In this document: positions 23,611 through 35,518 of the stretch, piece by piece
How positions within the stretch are numbered: position 1 is the first letter of the stretch
Layout: each line of letters starts with the position of its first letter
DNA from: Asparagopsis taxiformis
Taxonomy: Eukaryota > Rhodophyta > Florideophyceae > Bonnemaisoniales > Bonnemaisoniaceae
Direction of reading: 5' to 3'
Length of the DNA stretch: 64,000 nucleotides
NCBI GenBank assembly: GCA_030407315.1
Contig: JALQPE010002968.1
Coordinates: 1 to 64,000, forward strand
Notes under the pieces: model-generated
What the model was told of the DNA's origin: nothing
Seen by the model: only the letters and a program-made list of their open reading frames with translations
The model's database searches: none
Program-made: the position numbers and the translations under genes

Positions 23611-26600
23611 ATGGTGACGACAAGGAGTGCTGCAACCAAGGATCCGGTCATTTTTCAGCCAATCAGCCACCCCATACTAACCTCTGTCGATCCCGCAGAA
23701 GCGGCAAAATTCAGAAGAGACAGGGAACATTATGAACTAGAAATTGAACAAAAAGAGAAAGATGGAGCACCATTGGTTCCAGCAACGTACCGTGTGTCCA
23801 TTTGTCCCCAGCTGTTACGATCGGTTCATCGTTTGGGATACTTCGATACGATTGCTCCGAATGTATCAGTCGAAAACTTATCAGAAATGCATCTAGAAGA
23901 ATGGATCAAGGAATTAGCTGATACAGTGGATGGGGCGGAGCCAGACCCAGACCTCATTCATTCAGCCTTAGCTGGATTGAGAACGAATACGAAAATAACT
24001 GATCCACGCGCTCGAATCATGCAATTAGCAATAGATTTTGACACAAGACTGGAGGAGAAAGGACTATCAAAGTTTATACAAGCAAACACTGCAAAGGCAA
24101 CTGAGCTCTTGACAGAGAAGTTATATCCGCCAATACTGAAGAGCAAAGTCAAACATGCTCTGGAGTATATGACAGAAACGAAAAACGACTGGAAAAAATT
24201 TGTACACTACGTTTGTACACAAGCTGAGCATATACAGAAAGGATCTTCAGCTGGTAATGGAAATACAACAGGGGGTTCTAAACTAAGGTCTTCGCAAAAT
24301 GCGACAACAAATAACGGATATATGAAAGGGGAAACTAAACCGTTCAATTCCAAAACGCAAATGCGCCCAAAATGTCTTAATCCAGACTGTACAGAACGCC
24401 ACCTGCTCAGATACTGCCGGAATACTTCTGTTGAAAAGAAAAGGGAACTTCATCAGAAGTTCCAAGACGAAAAAGCAAGAAAAGGATCATCTGGAAGCAT
24501 TTATGCAGTGAAGGGTGGCACAATGTCAGTGCCTTCTCTAGAGAGGAACGATAATTCTACAAACTTTGTTGCTACCTTTGCAGACAAAGTACAAAGTATT
24601 ATCTGTACGGACATAGGTTCTGATATCAACTTGCTCTGTCCCTCCTTGTTTAAGTCTATTGAAAGACTCGGAAACGATACATTGAAGGTAGAAATATTAT
24701 CTACCCCAATTAAGTTCGATCTTGCTGTGCAGCAGGACTCCTCCGGAAATCGCATATATGTCGAGTGTGATCGCAAGGTTAAGATTAATATCAAGCTGCA
24801 TGTACGCCACGGATCTTCACTCACTCTACGGAATGTTACATGGTACGTGGCATTGAAGCCCTTACAACAGCAGCTGCTGGGTAGGAAATGCCTCGAGGCG
24901 CTGGGAATGGATGCCAAGCAGATTTTGACTGCGGCATGTGAACGACACTGCGGTAATGTGGATATATCCGAGCTTGTTGACGAAGATAACCCTAATAACT
25001 CGTATGGTTCTGTCAAGAAGCTGGGTAATTCATGCGGTTTTTTTCATTCTACAGGCCCTGAAGCAGACTACGAAAGCAGTGAGGACCTTCCATTACTGGA
25101 GCTAGGCATTGACACATCACAAGAGATCGATACAGCACTCAACATGATGGTGCAAGATGCAAAAATTGCTGGTTTATCGGACGTGAAACGATTGAAGAAC
25201 CTGTTACTGCAGTACAAAGACGTGTTCAGATGTAGATTGGGGAATGACCCTCCAGCTATGCTGGAGCCAATGAAAATCGTACTGAAGGCCGGTGCTGTAC
25301 CTTTCAGGGCTAAGCCAAGAAGGTATTCTATAGAGCAAAGAATGTTCATCATTAATTTCATCCGACAGGCCGAAGAATTCGGTTTTGTTCGGAAAAACCC
25401 ACATGCACAATGGGTCTCAGCACCATTGCTCGTGGCGAAAGCAGGACCTTCCAAGTTCCGAATAACTTTCGATCTGCGAGCTATAAATGCGGCTACAGTA
25501 CCAATGACGTGGCCGATGCCACACATAGAGAGTGAATTGGCTGACATGAATGGATGCTCCGTGTTCGCCATAATTGACTTTGTTAGTGGATATTGGCAAT
25601 TGCCATTGGAAGGAGGAAGCCAGGAATATCACAGCATACTAACCCCGATAGGAATTTATTCCTCTACTCGAACTCTACAGGGAGGCAGAAACGGTGTAGC
25701 CAACTTCCAGGCAACAGTTGTACCCTGTTTTGATTCGTTATCAAGCCATCTCAAGGCTTGGCTGGATGATTTCTTAATACATACTCACTCGGAGAGAGAA
25801 CACTTGGATGTATTGGAAGCATTTTTTAAGATCTGCCGTCAATACAGGCTTAAAATTTCTGCCAAAAAGTCTACCCTATACGCAACTAAGGTCAAATGGT
25901 GTGGCAGAATCATAGACAATGAGGGTGTAAAGTTCGACCCGAGCAGGATTTCGGGGCTAGCTGATATGGAACAGCCAGTTACTGCTGGTGAGCTGTGTGA
26001 ATTCATACATTGTATGCAGTGGATGGCATGCTCAGTACCTGCATTCGCGGAGCGCATTGAACCATTGCGAAAGATACTTGAGAAAGCTTTTCAAAGAACA
26101 GGACAGCGTACTCACCGTTCCGTACGCAATATGGCATTATCTACACTCTCTTGGGGGCCAAAGGAGAACAACTCTTTCCTAGAACTTCAAGAGAGCTTAA
26201 GAAATGCTGTTAAATTGGCACACATACGGGACGATATGGAGGTTTGTATTTACACGGATGCATCTGATCAGCATTGGGCTGCTGTGGTTACACAATGTGC
26301 TTTAGAGGACTTAGACAAAGACTTGACTGAGCAGAAGCACCAGCCACTCGCTTTTATGAGCTCCACCTTCAAAGGAGCGGAAATGAACTGGTCTACGTTC
26401 GAAAAGGAGGCATTTGCCATATACCAGACTTTCCAGAAGCTGGATTACATGTTTGCATCACGAATAACTCATGTGTACACTGACCATCGTAATCTACTGT
26501 TCATCTTCAATCCATGCTCTCTGGAACCTGCCCTCGGAAGACATGTGGTATCAAAGGTACAAAGATGGGCCCTTTACCTTTCAAGTTTCCAATACACTAT

Positions 26601-28251
26601 TGAGCACGTCTCGGGAAACAAAAACGTGTTTGCAGACATACTTACGAGATGGCTCAAAGGATACCGGAGGAACACAGCCCGAACATCTGTTAAAGCGGTC
26701 AGATCTATTGTACAGGCTACACAAATGATGGGAAGTCCATTATCCCGAGATTTCGACTGGCCAGATAAGGAAAAGGTGAAAGAAGTACAGCTCAAACATA
26801 GCTGTACTCAAAACAAGATAGGTTTTACTTATCAAGATGGAATGTTATATAAGGATGGAAAGATTTGGATTCCAAGCGAAGCAGCAGAATTGCAAATGCA
26901 AATACTAGTTGCTGGTCATTGTGGACTAAAAGGGCATCGAGGTATCGATGCTACGTGGCACAGTATTATGAAGGAGTTTGTATGGTCTGGAATTAGAAAG
27001 GATGTGGAGATTTTTGTACGCAAGTGCCTGCATTGCATTTCTTCCCGTGCAGGAGACAAAATACCTCGGCCTCTCGCCAGCACAGCGCACGCAGCCCGTC
27101 CCAATCAGATGCTACACTTTGATTATCTCTATATGGGGCCAGGTATAGAAGGCTACAAATACGTTCTTGTCCTAAGTGATGACTTTTCATCGTACAAGTG
27201 GCTCTGCCCCTCTCAACGGGCAGATGCAAAACATACAGCTAAATCTATACGGCAGTGGATTGATGTATTCTCATGTATGGATGTGTGGACTTCGGATCAG
27301 GGCTCTCACTTTCGCAATGAGACCATGAAGCTGCTTGCTAATGAACATGATATACGACATCATTTCACAACTACGTATACGCCATGGGCGAACGGTACTG
27401 TGGAAAGGGTCAACCGTGAGATATTAAGAGCCGTGAAGGCGCTTTTGTCTGAATTACGGCTAGCACCTAGTGATTGGCCTACTTGCATACCGATGGTTCA
27501 AAGAGTATTGAATGAATCTCCTCTTAGTAGGCTTGGAAGAAACCCAGAAGGCATTTATCGATGTCCTCTAGAGGTAATGACGGCTCTAAAGCCCAATATC
27601 AACGTGTTGTTGAGCTCAGACTGTGAAAATATTAAGGCACTGTCTTTTGATAGAGCCAAACAAGTTATTTTGATGGGTCAGCTACAGGAAACTACAGATC
27701 AGATGCACAAGGATGTGGAAATTCTCGTCAGTGCAAGGAGGGAAAAAGAGATTGCAGCACACAACAAAAAGGTTAACCTCATTCAGCCCAATTTCTGTGT
27801 AGGTGACTTTGTACTAGTGCGAAAGGCACGCAACTCTGGTCATAAGCTAGCTTACAAATGGCAAGGGCCAAAGAGAATCAGTGACATAGTGAGTCCTCTG
27901 GTTTACGAAGTAACCAGTCTCATATCTGATGAGAAGGAGAAAGTACACGCTTCCAGACTGCACTACTATCATAGCCAATTGGTTGGTGCAGAAGTATCAA
28001 AGGATCTACTGAGCTATGCAACCCACACGGAGGCTCATTACGAAATCATAGAGCGTATTCTGGATATTAAGATCGATCGAGGTGTCTTCTGGCTCAAGAT
28101 AGAATGGGAAGGCCTTCCGGACGCTGATGATATAACGTGGGAACTTATGCTACAAATATTTGAAGACGCACCAGAGACAGTCTTGGCCTTTCTGCAACAT
28201 TGCAAAAAGAAAATTGCCAAGAAGGCCATATGCACATTATCCTCTAAATGA
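23611..28251 (+). CDS. Gypsy-2 gag-pol polyprotein (1,546 aa) with chromodomain
   Basis: One frame covers the whole life cycle. Gag comes first, with a zinc knuckle CLNPDCTERHLLRYC near residue 255. The aspartic protease motif TDIGSD is near 333. RT has FDLRAINAA near 621 and WLDDF near 717. RNase H starts at YTDASDQHW near 881. The integrase has an HHCC finger (HCGLKGHRG...CLHC near 1104-1150), a DDE core (FDYLYMG, SDQGSH near 1228, GTVERVNRE near 1264) and a GPY-like VGDFVLVRKARNSG. A chromodomain-like end (residues 1477-1535, IEWEGLPD and ITWELM) is followed by a Lys-rich tail. The start is the first ATG after the LTR, 83 nt downstream. Chromodomains usually direct integration to marked chromatin. 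No tRNA primer site is obvious after the LTR. Confidence 0.93.
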   Translation: MVTTRSAATKDPVIFQPISHPILTSVDPAEAAKFRRDREHYELEIEQKEKDGAPLVPATYRVSICPQLLRSVHRLGYFDTIAPNVSVENLSEMHLEEWIKELADTVDGAEPDPDLIHSALAGLRTNTKITDPRARIMQLAIDFDTRLEEKGLSKFIQANTAKATELLTEKLYPPILKSKVKHALEYMTETKNDWKKFVHYVCTQAEHIQKGSSAGNGNTTGGSKLRSSQNATTNNGYMKGETKPFNSKTQMRPKCLNPDCTERHLLRYCRNTSVEKKRELHQKFQDEKARKGSSGSIYAVKGGTMSVPSLERNDNSTNFVATFADKVQSIICTDIGSDINLLCPSLFKSIERLGNDTLKVEILSTPIKFDLAVQQDSSGNRIYVECDRKVKINIKLHVRHGSSLTLRNVTWYVALKPLQQQLLGRKCLEALGMDAKQILTAACERHCGNVDISELVDEDNPNNSYGSVKKLGNSCGFFHSTGPEADYESSEDLPLLELGIDTSQEIDTALNMMVQDAKIAGLSDVKRLKNLLLQYKDVFRCRLGNDPPAMLEPMKIVLKAGAVPFRAKPRRYSIEQRMFIINFIRQAEEFGFVRKNPHAQWVSAPLLVAKAGPSKFRITFDLRAINAATVPMTWPMPHIESELADMNGCSVFAIIDFVSGYWQLPLEGGSQEYHSILTPIGIYSSTRTLQGGRNGVANFQATVVPCFDSLSSHLKAWLDDFLIHTHSEREHLDVLEAFFKICRQYRLKISAKKSTLYATKVKWCGRIIDNEGVKFDPSRISGLADMEQPVTAGELCEFIHCMQWMACSVPAFAERIEPLRKILEKAFQRTGQRTHRSVRNMALSTLSWGPKENNSFLELQESLRNAVKLAHIRDDMEVCIYTDASDQHWAAVVTQCALEDLDKDLTEQKHQPLAFMSSTFKGAEMNWSTFEKEAFAIYQTFQKLDYMFASRITHVYTDHRNLLFIFNPCSLEPALGRHVVSKVQRWALYLSSFQYTIEHVSGNKNVFADILTRWLKGYRRNTARTSVKAVRSIVQATQMMGSPLSRDFDWPDKEKVKEVQLKHSCTQNKIGFTYQDGMLYKDGKIWIPSEAAELQMQILVAGHCGLKGHRGIDATWHSIMKEFVWSGIRKDVEIFVRKCLHCISSRAGDKIPRPLASTAHAARPNQMLHFDYLYMGPGIEGYKYVLVLSDDFSSYKWLCPSQRADAKHTAKSIRQWIDVFSCMDVWTSDQGSHFRNETMKLLANEHDIRHHFTTTYTPWANGTVERVNREILRAVKALLSELRLAPSDWPTCIPMVQRVLNESPLSRLGRNPEGIYRCPLEVMTALKPNINVLLSSDCENIKALSFDRAKQVILMGQLQETTDQMHKDVEILVSARREKEIAAHNKKVNLIQPNFCVGDFVLVRKARNSGHKLAYKWQGPKRISDIVSPLVYEVTSLISDEKEKVHASRLHYYHSQLVGAEVSKDLLSYATHTEAHYEIIERILDIKIDRGVFWLKIEWEGLPDADDITWELMLQIFEDAPETVLAFLQHCKKKIAKKAICTLSSK

Positions 28252-28273
28252 CTGATACACAGTCATGGGGCGC

Positions 28274-28530
28274 TGTAGACAATGTGCAATACTGAGAAAT
28301 GTCTCATCCTCCCACTCTAAAATATCGAGTATAATTACGTGTACTGCGGATCATTAGGACACGTAATTGCTCTCCTTTGATAATTAGTACAGAAGATAGA
28401 AAGCAAAGGATTACATTCACTATATAAAGCCCTTCCTCTACGTCCCTTTGGGATCGGAGGTACCGGACTCCTTACCGACATCTGCACTGCACAACTTCTC
28501 AGGGATAGCTTGACCGCCTACTGGACTACA
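28274..28530 (+). repeat. Gypsy-2 3' LTR (257 bp)
   Basis: Identical by eye to 23271-23527, followed by the AAAGC duplication. Only a short GGGGCGC purine tract precedes it. Confidence 0.95.
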
Positions 28531-28535
28531 AAAGC

Positions 28536-28636
28536 ATGCAAAAGGAATCAAGAGGAAAACTTACAGGACCAAAGTGAGAAGGGACAACCACAGGAAAGAA
28601 GCGAGCGAGGGTGATCTAGCCGATCAATCGGATTGA
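28536..28636 (+). pseudogene. Basic Ser-rich protein, 3' part, split by Gypsy-2
   Basis: Thirty-three more codons in the frame interrupted at 23270, continuing the basic composition (KRKTYRTKVRRDNHRK) to a TGA stop. That the frame stays open across the insertion supports both the gene call and the exact element boundaries. Confidence 0.55.
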
Positions 28637-29030
28637 AAAGTAAGATAGTTAGCTTACCTGAGTAGATCCAATTGTTCTTCAATTGAATGTGATGCATTAA
28701 AGGATATGCGAGCGGACTCGACAAGTGTGACTTCTCCATCTATCTCTCCCTCAAGCACAGGCTGAAAATGCAAACCTTCCACTCTAGATTATTCCGACTG
28801 CTTTTCCCGGAGAGTGCAAAGAGAGAATGCATAGCTTTAGCCGTTCCACACAATCACCATATGTGAATCTTGTACCGTTGCTGTGGTCTTCTGGTTATAC
28901 GCAGAATGGACAGCTGTTGGGAAGTACACCAAATTGCGATGGCGGGAATATTTTTGACGATTTAATTAAAATAGATTATAACATTTAGTTCCAGCTAAAA
29001 TTGTAAAATTTTCCAAAATGCGCTTTTCTA
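28637..29030. other. Intergenic DNA, no supported gene
   Basis: Nothing recognised downstream of the split basic ORF up to the hairpin at 29040. Confidence 0.45.
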
Positions 29031-29034
29031 CATG

Positions 29035-29222
29035 AAAAACTACCGGCATTAAGCCGGTAGTGAAGCTAGAGCTACTTTCGCATTCGATTTCGCCCTGGAC
29101 AATGAACCCCATCTTTGTGACGACCATTCCACTCCTCTGCAAGTAGTCCACGCCCAGATTCGAACCCGCTGCCCCACGGTCATCCCAGAGATTTTTACCG
29201 GCTTGGCTATTCAACCACACGG
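29035..29222 (-). ncRNA. Candidate Pol III transcript, tRNA-derived
   Basis: On the minus strand there is an A-box-like TAGCCAAGCCGG (29209-29198), then a B-box-like GGTTCGAATCT (29166-29156) about 43 nt later, as in a tRNA. Further downstream come a perfect 8-bp hairpin (CTACCGGC/GCCGGTAG, 29060-29040) and a TTTTT terminator (29039-29035). The sequence before the A box does not pair with the sequence after the B box as an acceptor stem should, so this is not a functional tRNA. A SINE or a tRNA-derived noncoding RNA fits better. Confidence 0.35.
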
Positions 29223-29499
29223 AGGGTCGTGGGCACATGGGGCCTAGAACGTAATATCAATTGGGAACAATCAATCTAGCCAAATGGGCTTCATTTTGAT
29301 AGAACTATCTATCTCTTAGTTCTTTATAATCGAATAGTTCGCAAAGACAGATGCTTTATCATTACGTGTCCGAAACGTGACTTCGTTTCAATTTCCACCG
29401 AGCGCCGAGTCGGAGACATGAACGCTCAACCTTTCCTGCTCACACTCACTTTATCCCAGTCCCTAGGAGCTAAAGAGCCCCCTCTTACTCCGCTCCGTC

Positions 29500-30402
29500 G
29501 ATTAAATGATGCTTCCAGTGGCACCTCTGACCATTAATGGCTTTGACCAGATGTGTCCTCCAGCGTTAGATTTACTAGCAAGTCTAAATTTGCAGATGAC
29601 TTCAACAAGCCCTCGTTTTCCCTTGGTAGTTGCTTTCCAGGCGAAGCGTATACTGCTGGCACACTTTCGGAAGATGTTGCCGAGTGTCAAGCTTTTTCAA
29701 AAATCTCAGTGGTTCCGATTATCCCTTGTTGTACCCTACGATGCAGAGACAAATTCTGGGTACCTTGCTCGACGACGCAAAAGACTTTCGTCGAAACTTT
29801 TTCAGTATCGACAGTACCACAGATAATTGGGACAAGTTCCATCTGCAACGTTTGCGAAAATTTTTCGTGGACGAAGCCTTTTCAGATTACAGTACAGATG
29901 GTCGATTGCTCAATAGCAGAGTTCCAAACTTGCTTGCTATTTCGAAAAGTGTTCCATTCAAGAGCATCATAGGATCCACATGGATGATCGTCTCGCATGG
30001 TTTTGTACAATATTCCGTTGATTCCGATCTTTCACGTCAATTTATTGTCACCTTGGGGCTCCTACGAGCCTGTGATGACCATTATTTCATTACACTCGCC
30101 TACAAAAGTCCGCGCTTCAAGCCCACAATGATTGGAGGCTATTTGAGAAAAGACTTCTGGCATCATGAAGGCTGCGATCTAGCTCGCATCCGTTGGTCTT
30201 GGAAGAAAAGCGGCCTGATGGCAATAACCGTTTTCGGAAATGCTCGACTACAGTTTCAGTTTTCATGCAAGAAAATTTGCGCAAACCGATTAGCAACTAA
30301 TGGATATTATTGACGAGCTTGCAAGCGACCCCGAGAGACAGAAGCGTGTTCAAACTCAAATCAATGCCATGCTGAAAGAGTCTGGACCGGATTCGAGATA
30401 AG
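29500..30402 (+). pseudogene. GT14 (Core-2/I-branching type) glycosyltransferase remnant
   Basis: The main frame (29630-30313) contains the family hallmark NLSGSDYPLLYPTMQ, then RNFFSID, GSTWMIVSHGFVQYS (the GSxWxxLSR-like block) and the downstream ACDDHYFITLAYKSPRF block, in the right order for a Core-2/I-branching enzyme. The N-terminal nucleotide-binding part is truncated and out of frame. A plausible C-terminus (DELASDPERQKRVQTQ) continues in another frame after a stop. Family members are Golgi membrane enzymes adding branch sugars. No signal anchor remains here. It lies in a stretch of decayed host genes inside the giant transposon. Confidence 0.65.
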
Positions 30403-30791
30403 GAAGGTTATTTGTCCCATTTTGAAAAGCTTATTTAACTGTGACTGCTGTTGTAGAAAATTAATGGATGCCGGGCAATGCTCACGACTGGAATGAATAT
30501 ATATGGACGAAGACAGGGGTGAGCCAATATAATTTGTTGCAAATGTCTACCATCTTGTGTTGCAAGTCCCAAACTGATGGTTCCTGTGATAGTTGTATGA
30601 ATTTGTAGAAACAGAATGGACTAGGAAAGTTCCTGACCCATTTCATGTTCGCATCCCTTGTAAATGTTTTGTTCGCTGCTGTAGTAAAATCGATCGCATT
30701 CATTGCACACTGCTAGCTAACTTCAGCCAAGTCGGTAGACCATGGAGCATCATAGACATTGAACTATTTCAAGCAGAATAATGTGCTTTCG

Positions 30792-31445
30792 TCACGCAAT
30801 TTGATCGCTCGCTGTGAGGCAACGATACAATGCCATCAATTTTTCAGTACCGAGTGATTTCAACGTTCGCTGATTTCTTTCCAAGATCCCGTCCGTTCGC
30901 CCTTCCTCGACATACATATCTGCCATAGGTGCTCTCAACAAATTAATGATAGCGTGCGGAGGGCGTTTGACGAAATTGATTGCATCATGATAGTTCTCTG
31001 CATTTCCCCATTGATGGAAGGGATGAAAGCACACGAGCATGAATTCATCGACAAGATTGTCGTCCTGTTCAACATAGCTCTCGAGATCAAACGACAGGGC
31101 ATGGAACCTATAAAAGTCACCGACGGCAAATTTGGGCAGCACAATAAGTGTTGTCTATACGCTCTCTGCAGAGGATTTAAGCAGGAAATTAATCTCGGAT
31201 AATACTGTTCTAAACACACCGGAATCATAGTCTGCTTGCGGAATGGACACTTGGAACGTGTTTTCGTTTAGAACAGCCTCTGCAAACGGACGGGCAGAGA
31301 TTCAACCCGCACACTAAGACGCGAGCCCATGCAATTGTGCGCGCTTCAACCGATATTGAGCTTTCGATCGCGTCGATGCAGCATCGTGCTGGATGATTTG
31401 TGGATGTGAGCGGTGCACAGGGTCGCAGGGGACATCTGTTGTGGT
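30792..31445 (-). pseudogene. DUF1415 family protein remnant
   Basis: On the minus strand: VCGLNLCP near 31300 (family N-terminal motif), a frame change into FAEAVLNENTFQVSI, an in-frame TAG near 31155, then LIVLPKFAVGDF, CFHPFHQW, DAINFVKRPPHAIINLLR and ILERNQRTLKSLG. This order and spacing match DUF1415 proteins of bacteria and algae, whose biochemical role is unknown. One frameshift and one stop make it a pseudogene. Confidence 0.65.
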
Positions 31446-31861
31446 AGAAAGACATTGGGGATTTGTTAGAAGAAAACCGACGTGGTGAGTGGTTCGGGTG
31501 CATGTACGCTGAATTATCTTCATAGCTAAAGAGTTGGCGTAACTCTCTAATATCATCAAACAGTCGATGGTGCCTTGTAATCTTTCAGCATGATGAACTT
31601 CGAAATCTAAGATGGCAGGAGAACATTTATGCCATTCAAACCTACATGTTCTGAATTAATCACATTTCCACCTTTATGTCACGTCACGTTTATCATATCC
31701 CGTAAGTGCCTTCAGCTTTTTGAATTTGAAATGTCGCGCTCAATACAAATCGAATTTTCGTTTCAATATCTCCCGACCAAGTTTGCAGAGAACTCAACTC
31801 ACTACTCCTTCACGAGACCGTCAAGTCGATTCCTACCCAAGCTCGAGTACGACGGCACAAC

Positions 31862-34800
31862 ATGGAAGCATCCTGCGACTGGCTTCTGAAAACGCCCGAA
31901 CAGGCCGACTTGTCTTTATTGCGAACTGTGCTCGCGAAACACCGCGCTCAGGATGACACGTTTGATTTACTAGAGCTATCCTCTTTCATGCCGGAGAGAA
32001 AAATTTCGCAGTTCTCCCAGTTCCTTCGCAAAACACTCACACAGGCTAGTGAGAACATCAGCGACGTTCTCGAGGAGGAACATGCGCAGCATATATATGC
32101 GATATCGCAATTATACACGCAGTCTCAGATATCTTTTGGCTCATCGTGCAGAACAGCGTTACAATCATCTCCCCATCGGTACGAGACGTTGTGGTCGATC
32201 TAAACGCTATCCTCCTCGCGTTGCCAGAGGGTCAGGCGCAGAATCAGGTCGCCAAAATATGCGAGTGGCTCTTCCATTCCGGCGACGATGCACAGCGTGA
32301 ACTTGTCGTCCCTCAGACTATGCTCTACTTGCTTCTGATCAGCTTCGGAGACGAGAGCATGTTTGTGCGCAAGGACGATACCAAGCCTGTCAGACCCGGC
32401 GGCACTACGGCAGATGTGAAGAGAGTTTACAAAATGCGTGATGCTTTGAATATGTTTGAGCTGTCTCAAGATGTGCCCGATACAGATACTATTTGAACCT
32501 TGCTTTTGTGTCGTGCCACTTCCGCAATTTATCTCTGTCTTGAAGATGGTCAAAAATTTCTCGCTCACTTTCTCACTTTGAAGATATTCAAGAAGCCTTC
32601 TTCAATGCACTCCTCAACCAACTCGCTTTCATTCGAAAATCTCGCGCTGATTTCTTTGGCAGAGTCTTCCTGCTCGAGTGGAAACTGGAAAATTCGCAGT
32701 CCATTTCCCGAATGTTTAGGACTATTACTGAGAAAGCACTTTTTCTGGCACAGAACCGTTTGCATCAAACTTGAGAATAGTCTTGTCAGCTTGTCATGTC
32801 AACAAGCGTACCAAGGGTGTAGATGAGCTTTTGGATCAAAACATATGTACCAATCTTATTCAAAAAATTCTGATGGTCACCAACCCGTTTGTGCGCCGCA
32901 ATGCCGTCATCATCTTGGCCGAGGCTTTTCTAATTCACACCCCGAGCGCGTTGATGGAAGAAATCGAGAAAGCTATAGCATTCCAATGCGTCAAATTCCT
33001 TGATTTGCTTCATGACCCCTCTCCAATCGTCCGCCGTGCAACAGTCCAGGGCGTTTGTGGTGTAATCGGTCTTTTATGGGAGCTCGTACCTCTTGCTACT
33101 GCTAAAAAGATGGTCCAGCTCATTACGACAAAGTCGGCATTCGATTCCTCTTCAGCTCAAGTGCGTATTTCTGTCTTTGAGGGCATCAAATCCCTACTGG
33201 ACAACCATTTCACACACAGCCATTTAGCAGTGGCCTTGTCCAGATTGGGCAGTCTCATTGATGACAATATTGAGAGAGTTCGAATTGTTCTTCTTGACCT
33301 TCCGGTGGTATTGAAAGCACAGAGAATAGTATCAATGCGGTGTTTTGATGCGGTCCCTGTGAAAGATCTTCTCCGGCGCCTTCCGAATGAATCTCCACCA
33401 GTCGCCTCGAGAATAATGAATCTCATCCTGTCCTCATATTTTCCGCAGGATAGAACAGGTAAGACCACTGAATATATTTCTGCAAACCAAGTACGGTCAT
33501 GCTATTCCATGCTGGAGAATAGTAACGAGGCCTGCCGATATTTCTACAGGAGTTTGAATCTCTATGAGTCTCCAGGACCGATTTGAGAATTTGCACTGAG
33601 ATTGTCTGCCATAGCAATTGAGGCACCACTCATCACTTCTTCCACTGGGAAACGATCGAAACAGCGAAAGCGAGAACGTCGTAAAGCATCTGGCCGAGGA
33701 CAGGGAAAAAGACCAAGGAATAGGTTGAATGACGAAAATGAAGAGCCTCCGGATGTCAACATTCCTCGAAACAGAGATGACCTAGATTCGCAGGACAAAA
33801 ATCACTTGACACCCCAGATGATATCGATGTCGCCAAGCGTGCAAAAATCAGCAAATGCAGAACCCAACACCTATGTTGAGGAGATTTTTGCTGGTGAAGC
33901 TTTGAAACCACTGTTGATTCCTCAGGGAAACAACCCTCAATCCCGTGCAGCATGTTGGAGAATCGCCAGCTGCGTATCTCCAGGCAAGGTGAAGCCAATC
34001 AACACATTCTGGCGCGAACAGCTTGATTCAGCTCTTGATTGGCATGAACGCGAAGGGAAAGCAATAAAATATCAAGCAAGCGTGGTGACGTCACTTATTT
34101 TCTGTGGTGTGCGGTGGAATAAGATATCCGAACTTGGGGCGGCATTCTCAAGATGAGCTGATGGTGCAGTTTCAGGCCACCTCGCTCCACGACTGAGCGC
34201 AAAGTCAAGAAAAACAACAAGGAAGTATGGTCGCAGAAAGAATACCGCGACATCAGATTCACAGAAAATTGACTCGAGAGCCTCCGGGTTTGAAGCTAGG
34301 GCTACTCTGTTAAGGGCATTTCGTTCAGCGGCGTTAGAGCTCACCGAAAATTTGGAGTTGAGGGAAGAGTTTTCCGATTCTTGGCAATGTCTTCTCAGAA
34401 GTCTGGCTAAGCTATGAAGGATTTCCCCAGCGGTGCAGTGCAACTCGTGAGTGAAATTTGAAGAGGGTGTCTAGGTGCCATTGACTATGTGCTGGATGAT
34501 TTTGATACCAGTGGTGGTACAAGAGATCTCCCTGGCTCTGCATTACTGCTGTAATGCTCAACGGCGGTATGGCGACTAGTTTTGTGTGCGACAAGCGATA
34601 CATCTCCTAACGCAGAGTTGTTGGGAGAACTTCAAGAAATGTTGAAATGGTGTAGTGGTGTATCACTACTTGAACGAGCATCAAAGGTTGATGAATCATT
34701 ACTGTATGCATTATCCAGGGTATAAGTTGCCCAATACGCAGATGGTATCCGACCTGGATACATCACCAGACCCGATCTGCTTTGTGTCGAATCGTTAGTG

Positions 34801-35518
34801 AAAAGGGTTTCAGATTATTCACGTAGTTCAGATGCGCACAAAATGACGCGTCCTATAGCGGAATTTCTGCGATTGGCATTTCAACTGCAAGAACAATACG
34901 TATTCAAGACATCGGCAAACGATGAGGAACAGGATAGCTCCGACCGTCTTGCCCATGAGAAAACCGTGACTTGGTGCTGAGCACATCGTGTAGAATGATG
35001 AGTTCCTGTAAGGTTGCACAGAACAAACTAACAGGTCAGCCTGCAAATCTTGATATACTTGGAGAGTTTTTGAGTGATGTGCTCATTTCATTCTGTGTTC
35101 TGGGCAGTAACGAAACCTTTCGGAATACGATAAGGGGAACCATGCCGAGCTACCCTACGTCAGTAGACGCGTCAGAAAATAATTTCTTTGCCTCAGTGAT
35201 TTGCAACATTTTAAGGAATCCGGTTATAATGGGCCTACGTGGCGGAAAAACATGTCGCTTGCCTCTGAAGTTTTCGAGGAAGTTGTGACTTGGATGAAAA
35301 ACGATGCGGCCAAAACAGACTTCCAACAATCCCTGGCTAACCTGTCATGCTTCTTTACCAACTGTATTTTCACATGCTACGAAGACAATGGGGCTCCACA
35401 GCCATCCGCCGTTGAATTTTTTGTGACCATGGAAACAATATTCTCTGTTGAATTTGACAAGACAGAGAAAGCGTTCACGGTCACCGAAAGGAACAGAAAG
35501 ATTCTGCAGCGGATTTAG
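31862..35518 (+). pseudogene. NCAPG2: Condensin II subunit G2 (NCAPG2-like), heavily frameshifted
   Basis: The N-terminus is MEASCDWLLKTPEQADLSLL. SVTIISPSVRDVVVDLN, VPQTMLYLLLISFGDESMF and DVKRVYKMRDALNMF follow, each typical of the Condensin2nSMC region. After an in-frame stop at 32494 and more frame changes near 32570 and 32765 comes the HEAT-repeat core (33.0-33.5 kb): VDELLDQNI, NPFVRRNAVIILAEAF, DPSPIVRRATVQGVCGVIG and LIDDNIERVRIVLLDL. A Lys/Arg-rich disordered insertion follows (33.6-34.15 kb). Degraded C-terminal pieces reach 35518. The intact protein would be a kleisin-associated HEAT subunit in chromosome condensation. At least six lesions exclude function. Some breaks could hide small introns, but none shows clear splice sites. 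Confidence 0.75.

Larger units (their letters stand above)
23271..28530 (+). mobile_element. Gypsy-2, intact chromodomain Ty3/Gypsy retrotransposon
   Basis: 5,260 bp, with 257-bp LTRs that read identically, flanked by AAAGC (23266-23270 and 28531-28535), and one uninterrupted gag-pol frame of 1,546 codons. All signs point to a recent and possibly still active insertion, placed inside the basic ORF beside the tnp2 transposase. Confidence 0.95.
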
